Shown here in pieces: positions 24,655-31,986 of a DNA stretch of 52,973 nucleotides. The notes under the pieces are model-generated. The model made no database searches. It worked only from the letters and a program-made list of their open reading frames with translations, and was not told the DNA's origin. Within the stretch, counting starts at the first letter, position 1. The number at the start of each line of letters is the position of its first letter. The stretch is taken from assembly GCA_964579675.1 (NCBI GenBank), contig CAZOIA010000011.1, forward strand, positions 1 to 52,973. Reading direction: 5' to 3'. This stretch comes from CAZOIA01 sp964579675. Lineage in GTDB: Bacteria > Planctomycetota > Phycisphaerae > UBA1845 > PWPN01. Both the position numbers and the translations under genes were made by a program.

Positions 24655-24670
24655 GTGACTTCCTGGTCAC
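24655..24670. promoter_or_regulatory. Palindrome GTGAC-N6-GTCAC in the hox leader
   Basis: A perfect 5-bp inverted repeat with 6-bp spacer, lying about 12-30 bp downstream of the predicted hoxF -10 box, so it would overlap the start of the transcript. This position suits a repressor. The half-site resembles but does not equal the Crp/Fnr TGTGA half-site. Confidence 0.45.
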
Positions 24671-24682
24671 CTCGATCGGGCG

Positions 24683-24688
24683 ATTATA
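24683..24688 (-). promoter_or_regulatory. hoxF: Candidate -10 box of the hox operon
   Basis: A perfect TATAAT on the minus strand about 78 nt upstream of the hoxF start. No convincing -35 element lies 16-18 bp upstream, so an activator may be needed, or the box may be chance. Confidence 0.4.
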
Positions 24689-24842
24689 GGCGCCGTGACA
24701 ATAGCCAGCCTCTGCTGAGGTGGCCTGTATGCCCGAATGGGAGGTCGGCCGCCGACCGCGCATAGGCCGCCAACACCACAGGCAGCCCCATCACGGAGCC
24801 TAACTGTAGCCAGAGAGTATGCGAAAATGAGCCGCCGTCAAT

Positions 24843-24858
24843 TGTGAAAAAAATCACA
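24843..24858. promoter_or_regulatory. Perfect Crp/Fnr-type operator TGTGA-N6-TCACA between hox and rnf
   Basis: The site reads TTGTGA-AAAAAA-TCACAA, with 6-bp arms symmetric around an A6 spacer, identical in its core to the E. coli CRP consensus half-sites. Its centre (24850.5) is about 42 bp upstream of a predicted plus-strand start: TAGGAT at 24882-24887 could be the -10 box, giving a start near 24893. That is the class II activator spacing. It therefore probably controls the rnf transcript, and perhaps also hox from 245 bp away. Confidence 0.6.
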
Positions 24859-24972
24859 AGCCTGGCCCCCGGCTGTATAGCTAGGATTGTATGGTCCCGC
24901 AATGTGAGTAGTGTATGAGGGTTTTGGGGTCTTCTGAAGGCCTGGAGCGTTCCGATATGGTAGGGGGCTGGC

Positions 24973-25317
24973 ATGGCCTGGCTTAAGGCATTCCGGTTCG
25001 GCTGTGGACATTGTCACGGGCCGGCAGACTGCCCGCTCGCGGATACCGGTGAATCCGGACCGAGCGGTAATGGGCAGGCGGGACTCCGAGGGGCGGGGCT
25101 GGTGCTGGCAGCGCTGGCCGTGTTCATTGTGCCCCCGATGACCGCCATCAGTGGAGCCTGCCTTGCCGGATACTGGTGGGCAGGCCCTTCGTCCGCGTCG
25201 TTGGGCTGCTGGCAAACCGTGGGGCTGGTAGCGGGACTCGTGGTCGGCGTGGGTTTCGCCAGGGGGCTGTTGGCCTGGGCGCCTCGCCGGGGATGCTCGC
25301 TGGACGGAGAAACTTAG
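24973..25317 (+). CDS. Cys-containing two-helix membrane protein at the head of the rnf operon
   Basis: 114 aa with AGGGGG upstream of the ATG. The N-terminus has CGHCHGPADC (C11, C14, C20), then two hydrophobic segments (about 39-67 and 78-100). It ends 1 bp before rnfC. The pattern of N-terminal cysteines plus two membrane helices beside rnf genes recalls RseC, a protein tied to Rnf-type complexes in proteobacteria, but the sequence similarity is too weak for me to call it that. A role in assembly of, or electron transfer to, Rnf is inferred from position. Confidence 0.6.
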   Translation: MAWLKAFRFGCGHCHGPADCPLADTGESGPSGNGQAGLRGAGLVLAALAVFIVPPMTAISGACLAGYWWAGPSSASLGCWQTVGLVAGLVVGVGFARGLLAWAPRRGCSLDGET

Positions 25318-25318
25318 C

Positions 25319-26701
25319 ATGATTGCCGGGTTGCGGGATCGTCTGCGGGGTGTGAAGAGCTTCCCGCGCGGCGTTCATCCGCCGCATCGCAAACAGCTCT
25401 CCGAGGCCGAGCCGATTCGACTGTTCGTCCCGCGGGGCGAGTTGACGGTGCCGCTCGTGCAGCACATCGGGGCTGCCTGCGAACCGGTGGTGAAGCCGAA
25501 GCAGGAGGTCGCCTACGGTGAGAAGATCGCCGACGCCGATTCGTTCGTCTCCGCTCCGATCCATGCCAGTCTGGCGGGCAAGACGGGGGCGGCGACGGTT
25601 GCCCTGCTACCCAGCGGCCGGCGGGTGCCGGCCCTGACCCTGAAGCCCGCGGAAGATGGGGCGGCCCTCCCGCCGGACTTCCTCCAGCAGTTCCTCGATC
25701 GCAGGTGGGACGACGTCGAGCCGGCGAGCTACGAGCCGGAGCAGATCTGCCAGGCGATCCGGGCAGGTGGCGTGGTCGGGCTGGGCGGGGCCACGTTCCC
25801 GACGCACGTCAAGCTGAAGCGAAACCCCGATCGCCCGGTGGACACGGTCGTGCTCAATGGCTGCGAATGCGAGCCTTACCTGACCGCCGACTACCGGCTC
25901 ATGGTCGAGGCGCCCGAGCCGATCCTCGTCGGGCTGCAACTGGCGGCCCGTGCCGCCGGCGCCTCGCGGGCGATCATCGGGATTGAGGACAACAAGCCGG
26001 ACGCCATCGAGGCGATGCGGGCCGCGGCCAAGGGTCGGCGGGGGCTGGAGATTGCCGTCTGCGCCACGAAATACCCGATGGGTGGCGAACGCCAGCTCGT
26101 TCCGGCGGTGCTGGACCGGATCGTGCCCAGCGCGCCCAAGGGCTTGCCGCTCGATGTGGGCGTGGTGATGATCAACGTGGCGACGGCCCACAGCATCGCC
26201 CGGGCGGTCGTGCGCAACCAGCCGCTCACGCACCGCGTCGTCACGGTCACCGGGCGCGGGGTCAGCCGGCCGGGGAACTGGCTGGTGCCGATCGGGACGA
26301 TGTTCGCCGAGCTGATCGAGGCGTGCGGGGGCGTGACCGACAACGCGCTCAAGGTGATTGCCGGCGGCCCGATGATGGGACCTGCGGTGCCCAGCCTCAA
26401 TGTCCCGGTGGTCAAGGGCACGGGCGGTATCACGGTAATGATCGAGAAGGAGACCACCGCTTGGGCTGAGACTCCTTGTATCCGCTGCGGGCGATGCGTG
26501 GACAACTGCCCGCTGCACCTTTCGCCGACGAAGATCGCTCATGCGATCAAGTTCCGGGATTACGAGCTGGCCAATCGGTACGACATGCTGGCCTGCTGCG
26601 AGTGCGGGTGCTGCGCATACGTTTGCCCCGCCAACATTCCGCTCGCCCAGTACATCCGGGCGGGCAAGCGCCGGTGGCAACTGACCAGAAGTCGGAAGTG
26701 A
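25319..26701 (+). CDS. rnfC: Rnf complex subunit C (NADH/ferredoxin oxidoreductase)
   Basis: 460 aa. The peripheral NADH-side subunit of the ion-pumping ferredoxin:NAD oxidoreductase. It has an N-terminal barrel-sandwich domain (FPRGVHPPHRK), a NuoF-like nucleotide/FMN fold (GGVVGLGGATFPTHVK, VLNGCECEPYLTADYRLM), a SLBB-type region, and two [4Fe-4S] ferredoxin motifs near the C-terminus, CIRCGRCVDNCP and CCECGCCAYVCP. There is no long Lys/Ala-rich C-terminal tail of the E. coli type. A 303-bp repeat-filled gap follows. Confidence 0.95.
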   Translation: MIAGLRDRLRGVKSFPRGVHPPHRKQLSEAEPIRLFVPRGELTVPLVQHIGAACEPVVKPKQEVAYGEKIADADSFVSAPIHASLAGKTGAATVALLPSGRRVPALTLKPAEDGAALPPDFLQQFLDRRWDDVEPASYEPEQICQAIRAGGVVGLGGATFPTHVKLKRNPDRPVDTVVLNGCECEPYLTADYRLMVEAPEPILVGLQLAARAAGASRAIIGIEDNKPDAIEAMRAAAKGRRGLEIAVCATKYPMGGERQLVPAVLDRIVPSAPKGLPLDVGVVMINVATAHSIARAVVRNQPLTHRVVTVTGRGVSRPGNWLVPIGTMFAELIEACGGVTDNALKVIAGGPMMGPAVPSLNVPVVKGTGGITVMIEKETTAWAETPCIRCGRCVDNCPLHLSPTKIAHAIKFRDYELANRYDMLACCECGCCAYVCPANIPLAQYIRAGKRRWQLTRSRK

Positions 26702-26786
26702 GAAGTGGGAGTTGAGAACTGAGAAGCAAGGGTTGAGGATTGAGAATTGCGAATTGAGAGTTGAGGACCGAGCAGTGAGAGAGGGT
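26699..26786. repeat. Purine-rich degenerate array (GAATTGAGA-type) in the rnfC-rnfD gap
   Basis: About 88 bp made of irregular 7-10-bp variants such as GAGAAGTGG, GAGTTGAGAACT, GAGGATTGAGAATT and GCGAATTGAGAGTT. The strand is nearly all purine plus T. The same kind of array starts the other large rnf gap (29866-29922). In the opposite orientation a related array lies at 50809-50862. Confidence 0.7.
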
Positions 26787-26940
26787 GTTTAGCCGCGACC
26801 CGAAGGGGAGCGTGAGCATTCCAGGGTGCGAAGGTGGTAACGTGAGCAGGTGAGAATGCGAAGGGACACGATCGCCGGGATCGACTTGTCTAGCCGCGAC
26901 CCGAAGGGGAGCGCGTTGGCCTTGCCAGGCCGCAAGCGAC
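26787..26940. repeat. Two copies of the TAGCCGCGACCCGAAGGGG motif plus a CCGCAAGCG motif
   Basis: TTTAGCCGCGACCCGAAGGG-GAGCG occurs at 26787-26812 and again at 26888-26918, the second copy followed by CTTGCCAGGCCGCAAGCGAC (26921-26940). The same two motifs, in the same order, fill the rnfA-rnfB gap. The remaining ~60 bp up to rnfD hold only a GAGGAG ribosome binding site. Confidence 0.75.
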
Positions 26941-27004
26941 GGGGAAAGCACTGGCCGCAAGAAGGTGGTTTCACGCGTTCATAGCGCGAGGAGTCGCGTT
27001 TCAC

Positions 27005-28030
27005 ATGACCGAAGCACACGTAGGGTCAACGACGCCGCCCGGGGCACCGAAGCCGGAGCCGCCGAGCGCGTTTCTGGTCGATTCCGCGCCGCACCTGGCT
27101 GGTGGCAGAACGACGCGGGGTGTGATGTTCGACGTGGTGGCGGCGATGGTTCCCCTATTGATTGCGGCGGTCCTTCTCTATCACGGACGGGCGATCGCGT
27201 TGACGGTGATGACGGTGGCGGCCTGTCTGGCCACCGAGGCGATCTTCAACCGTGCCCGCGGGCGCAAGATGGATTCGCTGCTGGACGGGTCGGCGATCGT
27301 GACCGGCATGATCCTGGCGTTCTCGCTGCCTCCGAAGCTGCCGATCTACATGGCCGTCGTCGGCGGTGTGGTGGCGATCGGGCTCGGCAAGGCGGTGTTC
27401 GGTGGGCTCGGACAGAATCTGTTCAACCCGGCGATGGTGGGCAGGGCGTTTCTGATGGCGTGCTTCCCGGTGGCGATGACGACGTGGGCGGAGCCGGGCA
27501 CGCTCGCGACGATCGGCGGCGCTGATGCCGTGACCCGGGCGACTCCGCTGGCGGCGGCGAAGTTCGGGTCCGACACCGTGCCGGCGCTGTGGAACCTGTT
27601 CCTGGGCAACGTCAGCGGCTGCATCGGCGAAACGAGTGTTATCGCCTGCCTGATCGGCGGGATATACCTGTTGGCTCGCGGCACGGCGGACTGGCGCCCG
27701 CCGCTGGGCATGCTGGCCGGCGCGATGGCGTTCGCCACGATTGCTCACCTGGCCGACCCCGAGCAGTTCGCCCGCCCGCTCGTGCACTTGAACGGCGGAG
27801 CGATCGTCTTCGGTGCGTTCTTCATCGCCACCGACTACGTGGGGGCCCCGCTGACTCCCGCGGGCCGGCTGATCTTCGGGTTAGGAGCCGGAATCCTGAC
27901 CATGGTCATCCGTCTGTTCGGCGGATATCCGGAGGGCGTGATGTATTCCATTTTGATCATGAACGCCCTGACGCCGCTGATCGAGCGCTGGACGGTGCCG
28001 GAGCCGTTTGGCGGCAAGGTGGTAGCATGA
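27005..28030 (+). CDS. rnfD: Rnf complex subunit D
   Basis: 341 aa membrane protein with about 9 helices. The N-terminal PHLAGGRTTRGVMFDVVAAMVP matches the RnfD/NqrB pattern (pHi..k.t....m.dv). RKMDSLLDGSAIVTGMILAFSLPP and NLFNPAMVGRAFLMACFP are family hallmarks. In the flavinylated family the covalent FMN goes on a Thr after a GxAxT-type motif; DAVTRATPLAAAK (near 175-187) is the likely site. Stop and rnfG start overlap (ATGA). Confidence 0.95.
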   Translation: MTEAHVGSTTPPGAPKPEPPSAFLVDSAPHLAGGRTTRGVMFDVVAAMVPLLIAAVLLYHGRAIALTVMTVAACLATEAIFNRARGRKMDSLLDGSAIVTGMILAFSLPPKLPIYMAVVGGVVAIGLGKAVFGGLGQNLFNPAMVGRAFLMACFPVAMTTWAEPGTLATIGGADAVTRATPLAAAKFGSDTVPALWNLFLGNVSGCIGETSVIACLIGGIYLLARGTADWRPPLGMLAGAMAFATIAHLADPEQFARPLVHLNGGAIVFGAFFIATDYVGAPLTPAGRLIFGLGAGILTMVIRLFGGYPEGVMYSILIMNALTPLIERWTVPEPFGGKVVA

Positions 28031-28602
28031 GCAAGTTCTTGAGCGAGTCCTGGCTGGTCCTGGCAATGGGCACGATCTTCGCCTTGCTGCTGGCCGGTGC
28101 CCAGGCGGCCTTCGGACCCAGGATCGCAGAGAACAGGCGGGCCGAGTTGGAGCGGGCGGCCAGGTCGGTTGTGCCGGCTGAGGTGGGTAAGCTCGAAGAG
28201 GCCACGGTGCAGGTGGAGAAAGAGGAAAAGACTGTTTTCAAGTGCCTGGGGGCCGGCGGCGAGCTGGTTGGCTGGGCGCTGGTCGACAGCGGCTTCGGGT
28301 TCCAGGACAAGATCAAACTCGTCGTGGGTTTGTCCCCTGACGGCGGCAAGGTCACCGGCCTGCAAGTTGTGGAAAACGTGGAGACGCCCGGGCTCGGCAA
28401 CAGGATCGAGGAGAAGGAATTCAGCGACAGGTACAAGGGCCTGGACGCCACCGAGGGGATCACGGTGGTCAAGCAGGGGGCGTCCAAAGACAGGAACGAG
28501 ATCCAGGCGATTACCGGTGCGACGATTTCCAGCGAAGCGGTTACGCGGATCGCGAACAGCGTTCTGAGCAAGGTGCGGCCCAAGCTGGACGAGTTGAGAT
28601 GA
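28027..28602 (+). CDS. rnfG: Rnf complex subunit G (covalent FMN subunit)
   Basis: 191 aa. One N-terminal membrane helix (SWLVLAMGTIFALLLAGAQAAFG) anchors a periplasmic FMN-binding domain. ETPGLGNRIEEKEF and the flavinylation motif TGAT (in ITGATISSEAV) are present; the ApbE-type transferase that attaches FMN to this Thr is not in the window. It overlaps rnfD by 4 bp. A 33-bp spacer with GGAGCAGG before rnfE suggests a continuous transcript. Confidence 0.95.
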   Translation: MSKFLSESWLVLAMGTIFALLLAGAQAAFGPRIAENRRAELERAARSVVPAEVGKLEEATVQVEKEEKTVFKCLGAGGELVGWALVDSGFGFQDKIKLVVGLSPDGGKVTGLQVVENVETPGLGNRIEEKEFSDRYKGLDATEGITVVKQGASKDRNEIQAITGATISSEAVTRIANSVLSKVRPKLDELR

Positions 28603-28635
28603 CCGCCCCGGGCCGGGGCCCAGGAGCAGGCTGAT

Positions 28636-29262
28636 ATGGCAGACGGGAACGGCAACAGCGCAGCAGCACAATTCAAGGCCGGTCTCTGGTCCGACAACCC
28701 GGTTCTGGTCCAGTTGCTGGGGATGTGCCCGACCCTGGCCATCACCAACAGCGTGGAGAACGCGCTGGTGATGGGAGCGGCGGCGACCTTCGTGGTCATC
28801 TGCTCCAACCTGGTGACCAGCCTGCTCCGCTCACTGATCCGCCCGCACGTGCGGATCCTGATCTTCACTCTGACGATTGCCACCTTCGTGACCATCGCGG
28901 ATCGGTTCCTGGCGGCCAATCTGTTCGAGGTCAGCAAGAAGCTCGGGGCATTCGTTCCGCTGATAATCGTCAACTGCATAATCATCTGCCGAGCGGAGGT
29001 GTGCGCGATCAAGAGCGGGCTGTTCAAGTCCTTTTGCGACGCGTGCGGCATCGGGATCGGGTTCACGATCGCGTTGACGATCCTTGGCGTGGTCCGCGAG
29101 CTGCTCGGGTCGGGGTCCCTGTACGGGATTCCGGTGATGCCCGAGGGGTTTGACAAGTGGGTGATCATGGTCCTGCCGCCGGGGGCGTTCCTGACCCTGG
29201 GCATCCTGATCGGCGTGGTGAACTATGCCCGCCTGCGGACCTCGCCGGGAGGTGCCGCATGA
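28636..29262 (+). CDS. rnfE: Rnf complex subunit E
   Basis: 208 aa with six membrane helices. Family hallmarks are GLWSDNPVLVQLLGMCPTLAITNSVENALVMG at the N-terminus and LIIVNCIIICRAEVCA mid-protein. These contain the half-channel Cys residues thought to ligate the intramembrane iron-sulfur centre shared with RnfA. It overlaps rnfA by 4 bp (ATGA). Confidence 0.95.
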   Translation: MADGNGNSAAAQFKAGLWSDNPVLVQLLGMCPTLAITNSVENALVMGAAATFVVICSNLVTSLLRSLIRPHVRILIFTLTIATFVTIADRFLAANLFEVSKKLGAFVPLIIVNCIIICRAEVCAIKSGLFKSFCDACGIGIGFTIALTILGVVRELLGSGSLYGIPVMPEGFDKWVIMVLPPGAFLTLGILIGVVNYARLRTSPGGAA

Positions 29263-29861
29263 CCATCGGCTCGCTGATCATGCTGTTTATTGGCGCGGCC
29301 CTGGTCAACAACCTCGTGCTGTCGATGTTCCTGGGCATCTGCCCGTTCCTGGGGGTGTCGCGCAAGGTGAACATGGCCTTCGGCATGGGCTGCGCGGTGA
29401 CGTTCGTCATCACGCTGTCGGGCGTCGTGACCTGGCTTATCGTCCACGGGGTTCTGGTGCCTCTCGGCGGCAGGATTGGGCTCGACCTGTCCTTCCTCAA
29501 GTACGTCATCTTTATCGCGGTCATCGCTTCGATGGTGCAGTTGGTCGAGATGTACCTCCGCAAGTTCTTCCCGTTGTTGTACACGGCGTTCGGGGTGTTC
29601 CTGCCGTTGATCACGACGAACTGCGCAATCCTCGGGGCGTGCCTGCTCATCGACCTGCGGGACTATAATCTTCTCGAGGCGATCACGTTCAGCTTCGCGG
29701 GCGGAGTTGGCTTCGCGCTGGCGATCACGATCATGGCCGGGATCCGTGAGCACCTGACGTTCAGCGACGTGCCGAGGGCACTCCAGGGGCCGGGAATCAC
29801 CCTGCTGGTCGCCGCCATTCTGGCCATGTCGTTCATGGGCTTTGCGGGGATGATGAGATAG
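29259..29861 (+). CDS. rnfA: Rnf complex subunit A
   Basis: 200 aa with six membrane helices and the opposite topology to RnfE. NNLVLSMFLGICPFLGVSRK and FLPLITTNCAILGACLL contain the conserved Cys residues paired with those of RnfE. The ATG at 29259 overlaps the rnfE stop. The open frame continues upstream but only as an antisense-like extension. A 275-bp repeat-filled gap separates it from rnfB. Confidence 0.95.
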   Translation: MTIGSLIMLFIGAALVNNLVLSMFLGICPFLGVSRKVNMAFGMGCAVTFVITLSGVVTWLIVHGVLVPLGGRIGLDLSFLKYVIFIAVIASMVQLVEMYLRKFFPLLYTAFGVFLPLITTNCAILGACLLIDLRDYNLLEAITFSFAGGVGFALAITIMAGIREHLTFSDVPRALQGPGITLLVAAILAMSFMGFAGMMR

Positions 29862-29865
29862 GGAT

Positions 29866-29922
29866 CTGAATTGAGAATTGAGAGGGGAGAAGCGAGAAGT
29901 GACGAATGCGAAGTAAGAAAGG
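29866..29922. repeat. Purine-rich degenerate array in the rnfA-rnfB gap
   Basis: It reads CTGAATTGAGAATTGAGAGG followed by GGAGAAGCGAGAAGTGACGA-type units. It is the same kind of array as 26699-26786 and occupies the same place, immediately after the stop of the preceding rnf gene. Confidence 0.65.
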
Positions 29923-29923
29923 C

Positions 29924-30055
29924 GTTTAGCCGCGACCCGAAGGGGAGCGCGTTAATGTTTAGCCGCGACCCGAAGGGGAGCGCGTTGATGTTTAGCCGCG
30001 ACCCCAAGGGGAGCGCGTTGATGTTTAGCCGCGACCCCAAGGGGAGCGCGTTGAT
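29924..30055. repeat. Four tandem 33-bp repeats between rnfA and rnfB
   Basis: The unit starts GTTTAGCCGCGACCCGAAGG and ends GGAGCGCGTTGAT. Copies start at 29924, 29957, 29990 and 30023 with exact 33-bp phase and only two or three variable positions (for example CCGAAG in the first two copies and CCCAAG in the last two). Because 33 is a multiple of 3, the DNA reads as an 11-residue peptide repeat (FSRDPKGSALM) in one frame, but that frame has only a TTG start and overlaps rnfB. There are no spacers, so it is not a CRISPR array. Confidence 0.85.
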
Positions 30056-30057
30056 CT

Positions 30058-30075
30058 TGCGAAGCCGCAAGCGGC
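30058..30075. repeat. GCGAAGCCGCAAGCGGC motif copy
   Basis: It follows the last 33-bp unit directly, as the related CCGCAAGCG motif follows the last A-type motif in the rnfC-rnfD gap. Confidence 0.65.
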
Positions 30076-30136
30076 TGAAGCCAGGAATCCGCGGGACAAA
30101 GATCGGTTCCCGGGTCTGGGTTAGAGAGGCGTGAGG

Positions 30137-30985
30137 ATGGTTGCCGGGTTGCTTGTTGCTGCGGCTGTTCTGTTCGGGGTGGCATTGTTCTTCGCCGGTT
30201 TGCTGAGCATCGCGAAGGTCAAGCTTTACGTTGACGAGGACCCACGGATCGCGAAGGTACAGGAGGTTCTCCCGGGCGTGAACTGCGGCGGATGCGGATT
30301 CGCCGGCTGCGCGGATTTCGCCAAGGCGGTGGTCGAGGGGCGGGCCGACGTCGGCGGGTGTACCGTCGGTGGGCCGAAGGTCGCCGAAGCAGTTGCCGCC
30401 GTGCTTGGTGTCGAAGTGGCTGAGACCTGGCCCCGCCGTCCGGTCATTCACTGCGCTGCCAAGACCGACGACAGGCTCGGGCGCGTCCCGTACGATGGGG
30501 TCGAGAGTTGCGTGGGGGCCGATGTTATCGGCGTGACGCAGGCGTGCGCCTACGGTTGCCTGGGGTTCGGCGACTGCGTACAGAGGTGCAACTACGACGC
30601 CCTGCACATGGTCGACGGGCTGCCGGTCGTGGACTACGACAAATGCACGGCGTGCGGGGCCTGCGCGGCCGCCTGCCCGCGGAATCTGATCGAGCTGATC
30701 CCGTTCAAGCAGGACCGCATGCTGGTTATCGCCTGCTCGAACACCGAGCCGGCCAAGAACGTCAAGCAGGTCTGCAAGCTGGGCTGCGTCGCATGCAAGG
30801 CATGCGAGCGACTCCTCCCCGACCTGTTCGAGGTCAACGACAATCTTGCCCAGCTCGACTATGACAACTACACCGGCCAGGAGGAACTCGACGAGGCTAC
30901 TGAGAAGTGCCCGACCAAGGTCATCGTTTACGCCGGCAAGCCGAAGCCGGAGTACGAACAGATGTTGACTGCCACCGTGACATGA
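30137..30985 (+). CDS. rnfB: Rnf complex subunit B with multiple iron-sulfur clusters
   Basis: 282 aa from the ATG at 30137 (GAGAGG 7 nt upstream); a GTG two codons earlier is possible. An N-terminal membrane helix is followed by the RnfB [4Fe-4S] domain (C50, C53, C58 and C75 in NCGGCGFAGC...GGC). The C-terminal half has ferredoxin-type motifs CAYGCLGFGDCVQRC, CTACGACAAACP and CKLGCVACKAC...KCP, so at least four clusters in all. That cluster-rich form is typical of anaerobes, where RnfB takes electrons from ferredoxin. The 3' end overlaps the UbiA-family gene by 4 bp. Confidence 0.95.
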   Translation: MVAGLLVAAAVLFGVALFFAGLLSIAKVKLYVDEDPRIAKVQEVLPGVNCGGCGFAGCADFAKAVVEGRADVGGCTVGGPKVAEAVAAVLGVEVAETWPRRPVIHCAAKTDDRLGRVPYDGVESCVGADVIGVTQACAYGCLGFGDCVQRCNYDALHMVDGLPVVDYDKCTACGACAAACPRNLIELIPFKQDRMLVIACSNTEPAKNVKQVCKLGCVACKACERLLPDLFEVNDNLAQLDYDNYTGQEELDEATEKCPTKVIVYAGKPKPEYEQMLTATVT

Positions 30986-31875
30986 GCCGATGGCGTGACT
31001 GGTTTGAGCTGTGCCGGCTGCCGAACGTCTTCACGGCAATGGCCGATCCCCTGGCGGGGGCACTCATAGTCGGTGCGGGCTGGCGGCAGACCGGCGCCAT
31101 CCTTGCCGTGATGCTGGCGTCCGCGTGCCTGTACACCGGCGGGGTCGTGCTGAACGATTGGCGTGACTTCAAGGAGGACCTCGCGGAGCGGCCCGCCCGA
31201 CCGCTGCCGTCGGAACGTATCCGGCGGATCCACGCTCTGCTGCTGGCGGTCGGACTGTTCGGGCTGGGAGCTCTGCTGGGTGCAATTCCCGGGCCCGCCG
31301 TGGCCCGGATCGCCGGGCTGCTCATTGCCACCATCGTCTTGTATGACGTCATACTCAAGGAGGTGCCAATCGCGCCCGCGGTGATGGGTGTTTGCCGATC
31401 GTTGAATCTTCTGCTGGGTATGGCCCTCGTGCCCGCCGCCGATTCGCCCATTGACCTCTCGATGCGCATTCACCTCCTCGTCGCCATGGGCCTGTACATC
31501 ACGGGTGTCACCGTTTTCGCCCGGCGAGAGGCCCTGCCCAAGCAGGGCAAACGCCTCGCAAGCGGCGGCGCGGTAACGTGGATTGCCGTCCTGGCGGTCG
31601 GATCACTGCAGTTCTTCTTCCCGCAGGAAGCACTCCACTCGGAAGCGTTGGCATGGGTCGGTATTCTCATGTTGGTGACCGCCTACCGGATGATTCAGGC
31701 AATGCTGACGCCCAGGCCGGAGAACATCCAGCTTGCCGTAAAGACCGCCGTCCTGGGCGTGATCCTGCTTGATGCGGGCATGGTGGCGTTCGCCCGCGGA
31801 TTGCCCGCCAGCCTGCCGGTGGCGATCCTGTTGATCCCGGCCATCTGGCTGGGCAAGCGGTTGTATTCGACCTGA
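30982..31875 (+). CDS. UbiA-family prenyltransferase (EboC-like)
   Basis: 297 aa, about 8-9 membrane helices. The first Asp-rich motif is NDWRDFKEDLAERPARPLPS and the second is YDVILKEVPIAPAVMGVCRSLN, both in places expected for intramembrane aromatic or isoprenoid transferases. This second motif, with the CR[SF]LN pattern, fits the EboC branch, found in ebo clusters that move or process prenylated metabolites, rather than quinone-pathway UbiA/MenA. The ATG overlaps the rnfB stop (ATGA), so it is translationally coupled to the Rnf complex. Substrate unknown. Confidence 0.85.
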   Translation: MSRWRDWFELCRLPNVFTAMADPLAGALIVGAGWRQTGAILAVMLASACLYTGGVVLNDWRDFKEDLAERPARPLPSERIRRIHALLLAVGLFGLGALLGAIPGPAVARIAGLLIATIVLYDVILKEVPIAPAVMGVCRSLNLLLGMALVPAADSPIDLSMRIHLLVAMGLYITGVTVFARREALPKQGKRLASGGAVTWIAVLAVGSLQFFFPQEALHSEALAWVGILMLVTAYRMIQAMLTPRPENIQLAVKTAVLGVILLDAGMVAFARGLPASLPVAILLIPAIWLGKRLYST

Positions 31876-31903
31876 CCGGGTTGCGCCGCCTGCGGGTCCG
31901 CAA

Positions 31904-31957
31904 CCGCTTGCCGCTTCGCACCCGCTTGCCGCTTCGCGCCCGCTTGCGGCTTCGCGA
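31904..31957. repeat. Three tandem 18-bp copies of the CCGCTTGCSGCTTCGC motif
   Basis: CCGCTTGCCGCTTCGCAC-type units at 31904, 31922 and 31940 form the reverse complement of the GCGAAGCCGCAAGCGG motif seen at 7615-7660 and 30058. They fill most of the 111-bp gap before the TIM-barrel gene. Confidence 0.75.
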
Positions 31958-31986
31958 AGGAAACCAGACGTCGGCGGTAGACCTTT

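Larger units (their letters stand above)
24606..24972. other. hox/rnf divergent control region
   Basis: 367 bp without a gene. It contains the two palindromes and the -10 candidates listed separately, and separates the hydrogenase operon (minus strand) from the rnf operon (plus strand). No small RNA or riboswitch was recognised. Confidence 0.7.

Noticed and set aside
29924..30055. CRISPR array
   Set aside because: The 33-bp units abut without spacers and no cas genes are present.
29871..30134. Possible repeat protein with FSRDPKGSALM units
   Set aside because: It has only a TTG start, it lies wholly in intergenic repeats and overlaps the rnfB start region; the same motif occurs as non-coding copies in the rnfC-rnfD gap.
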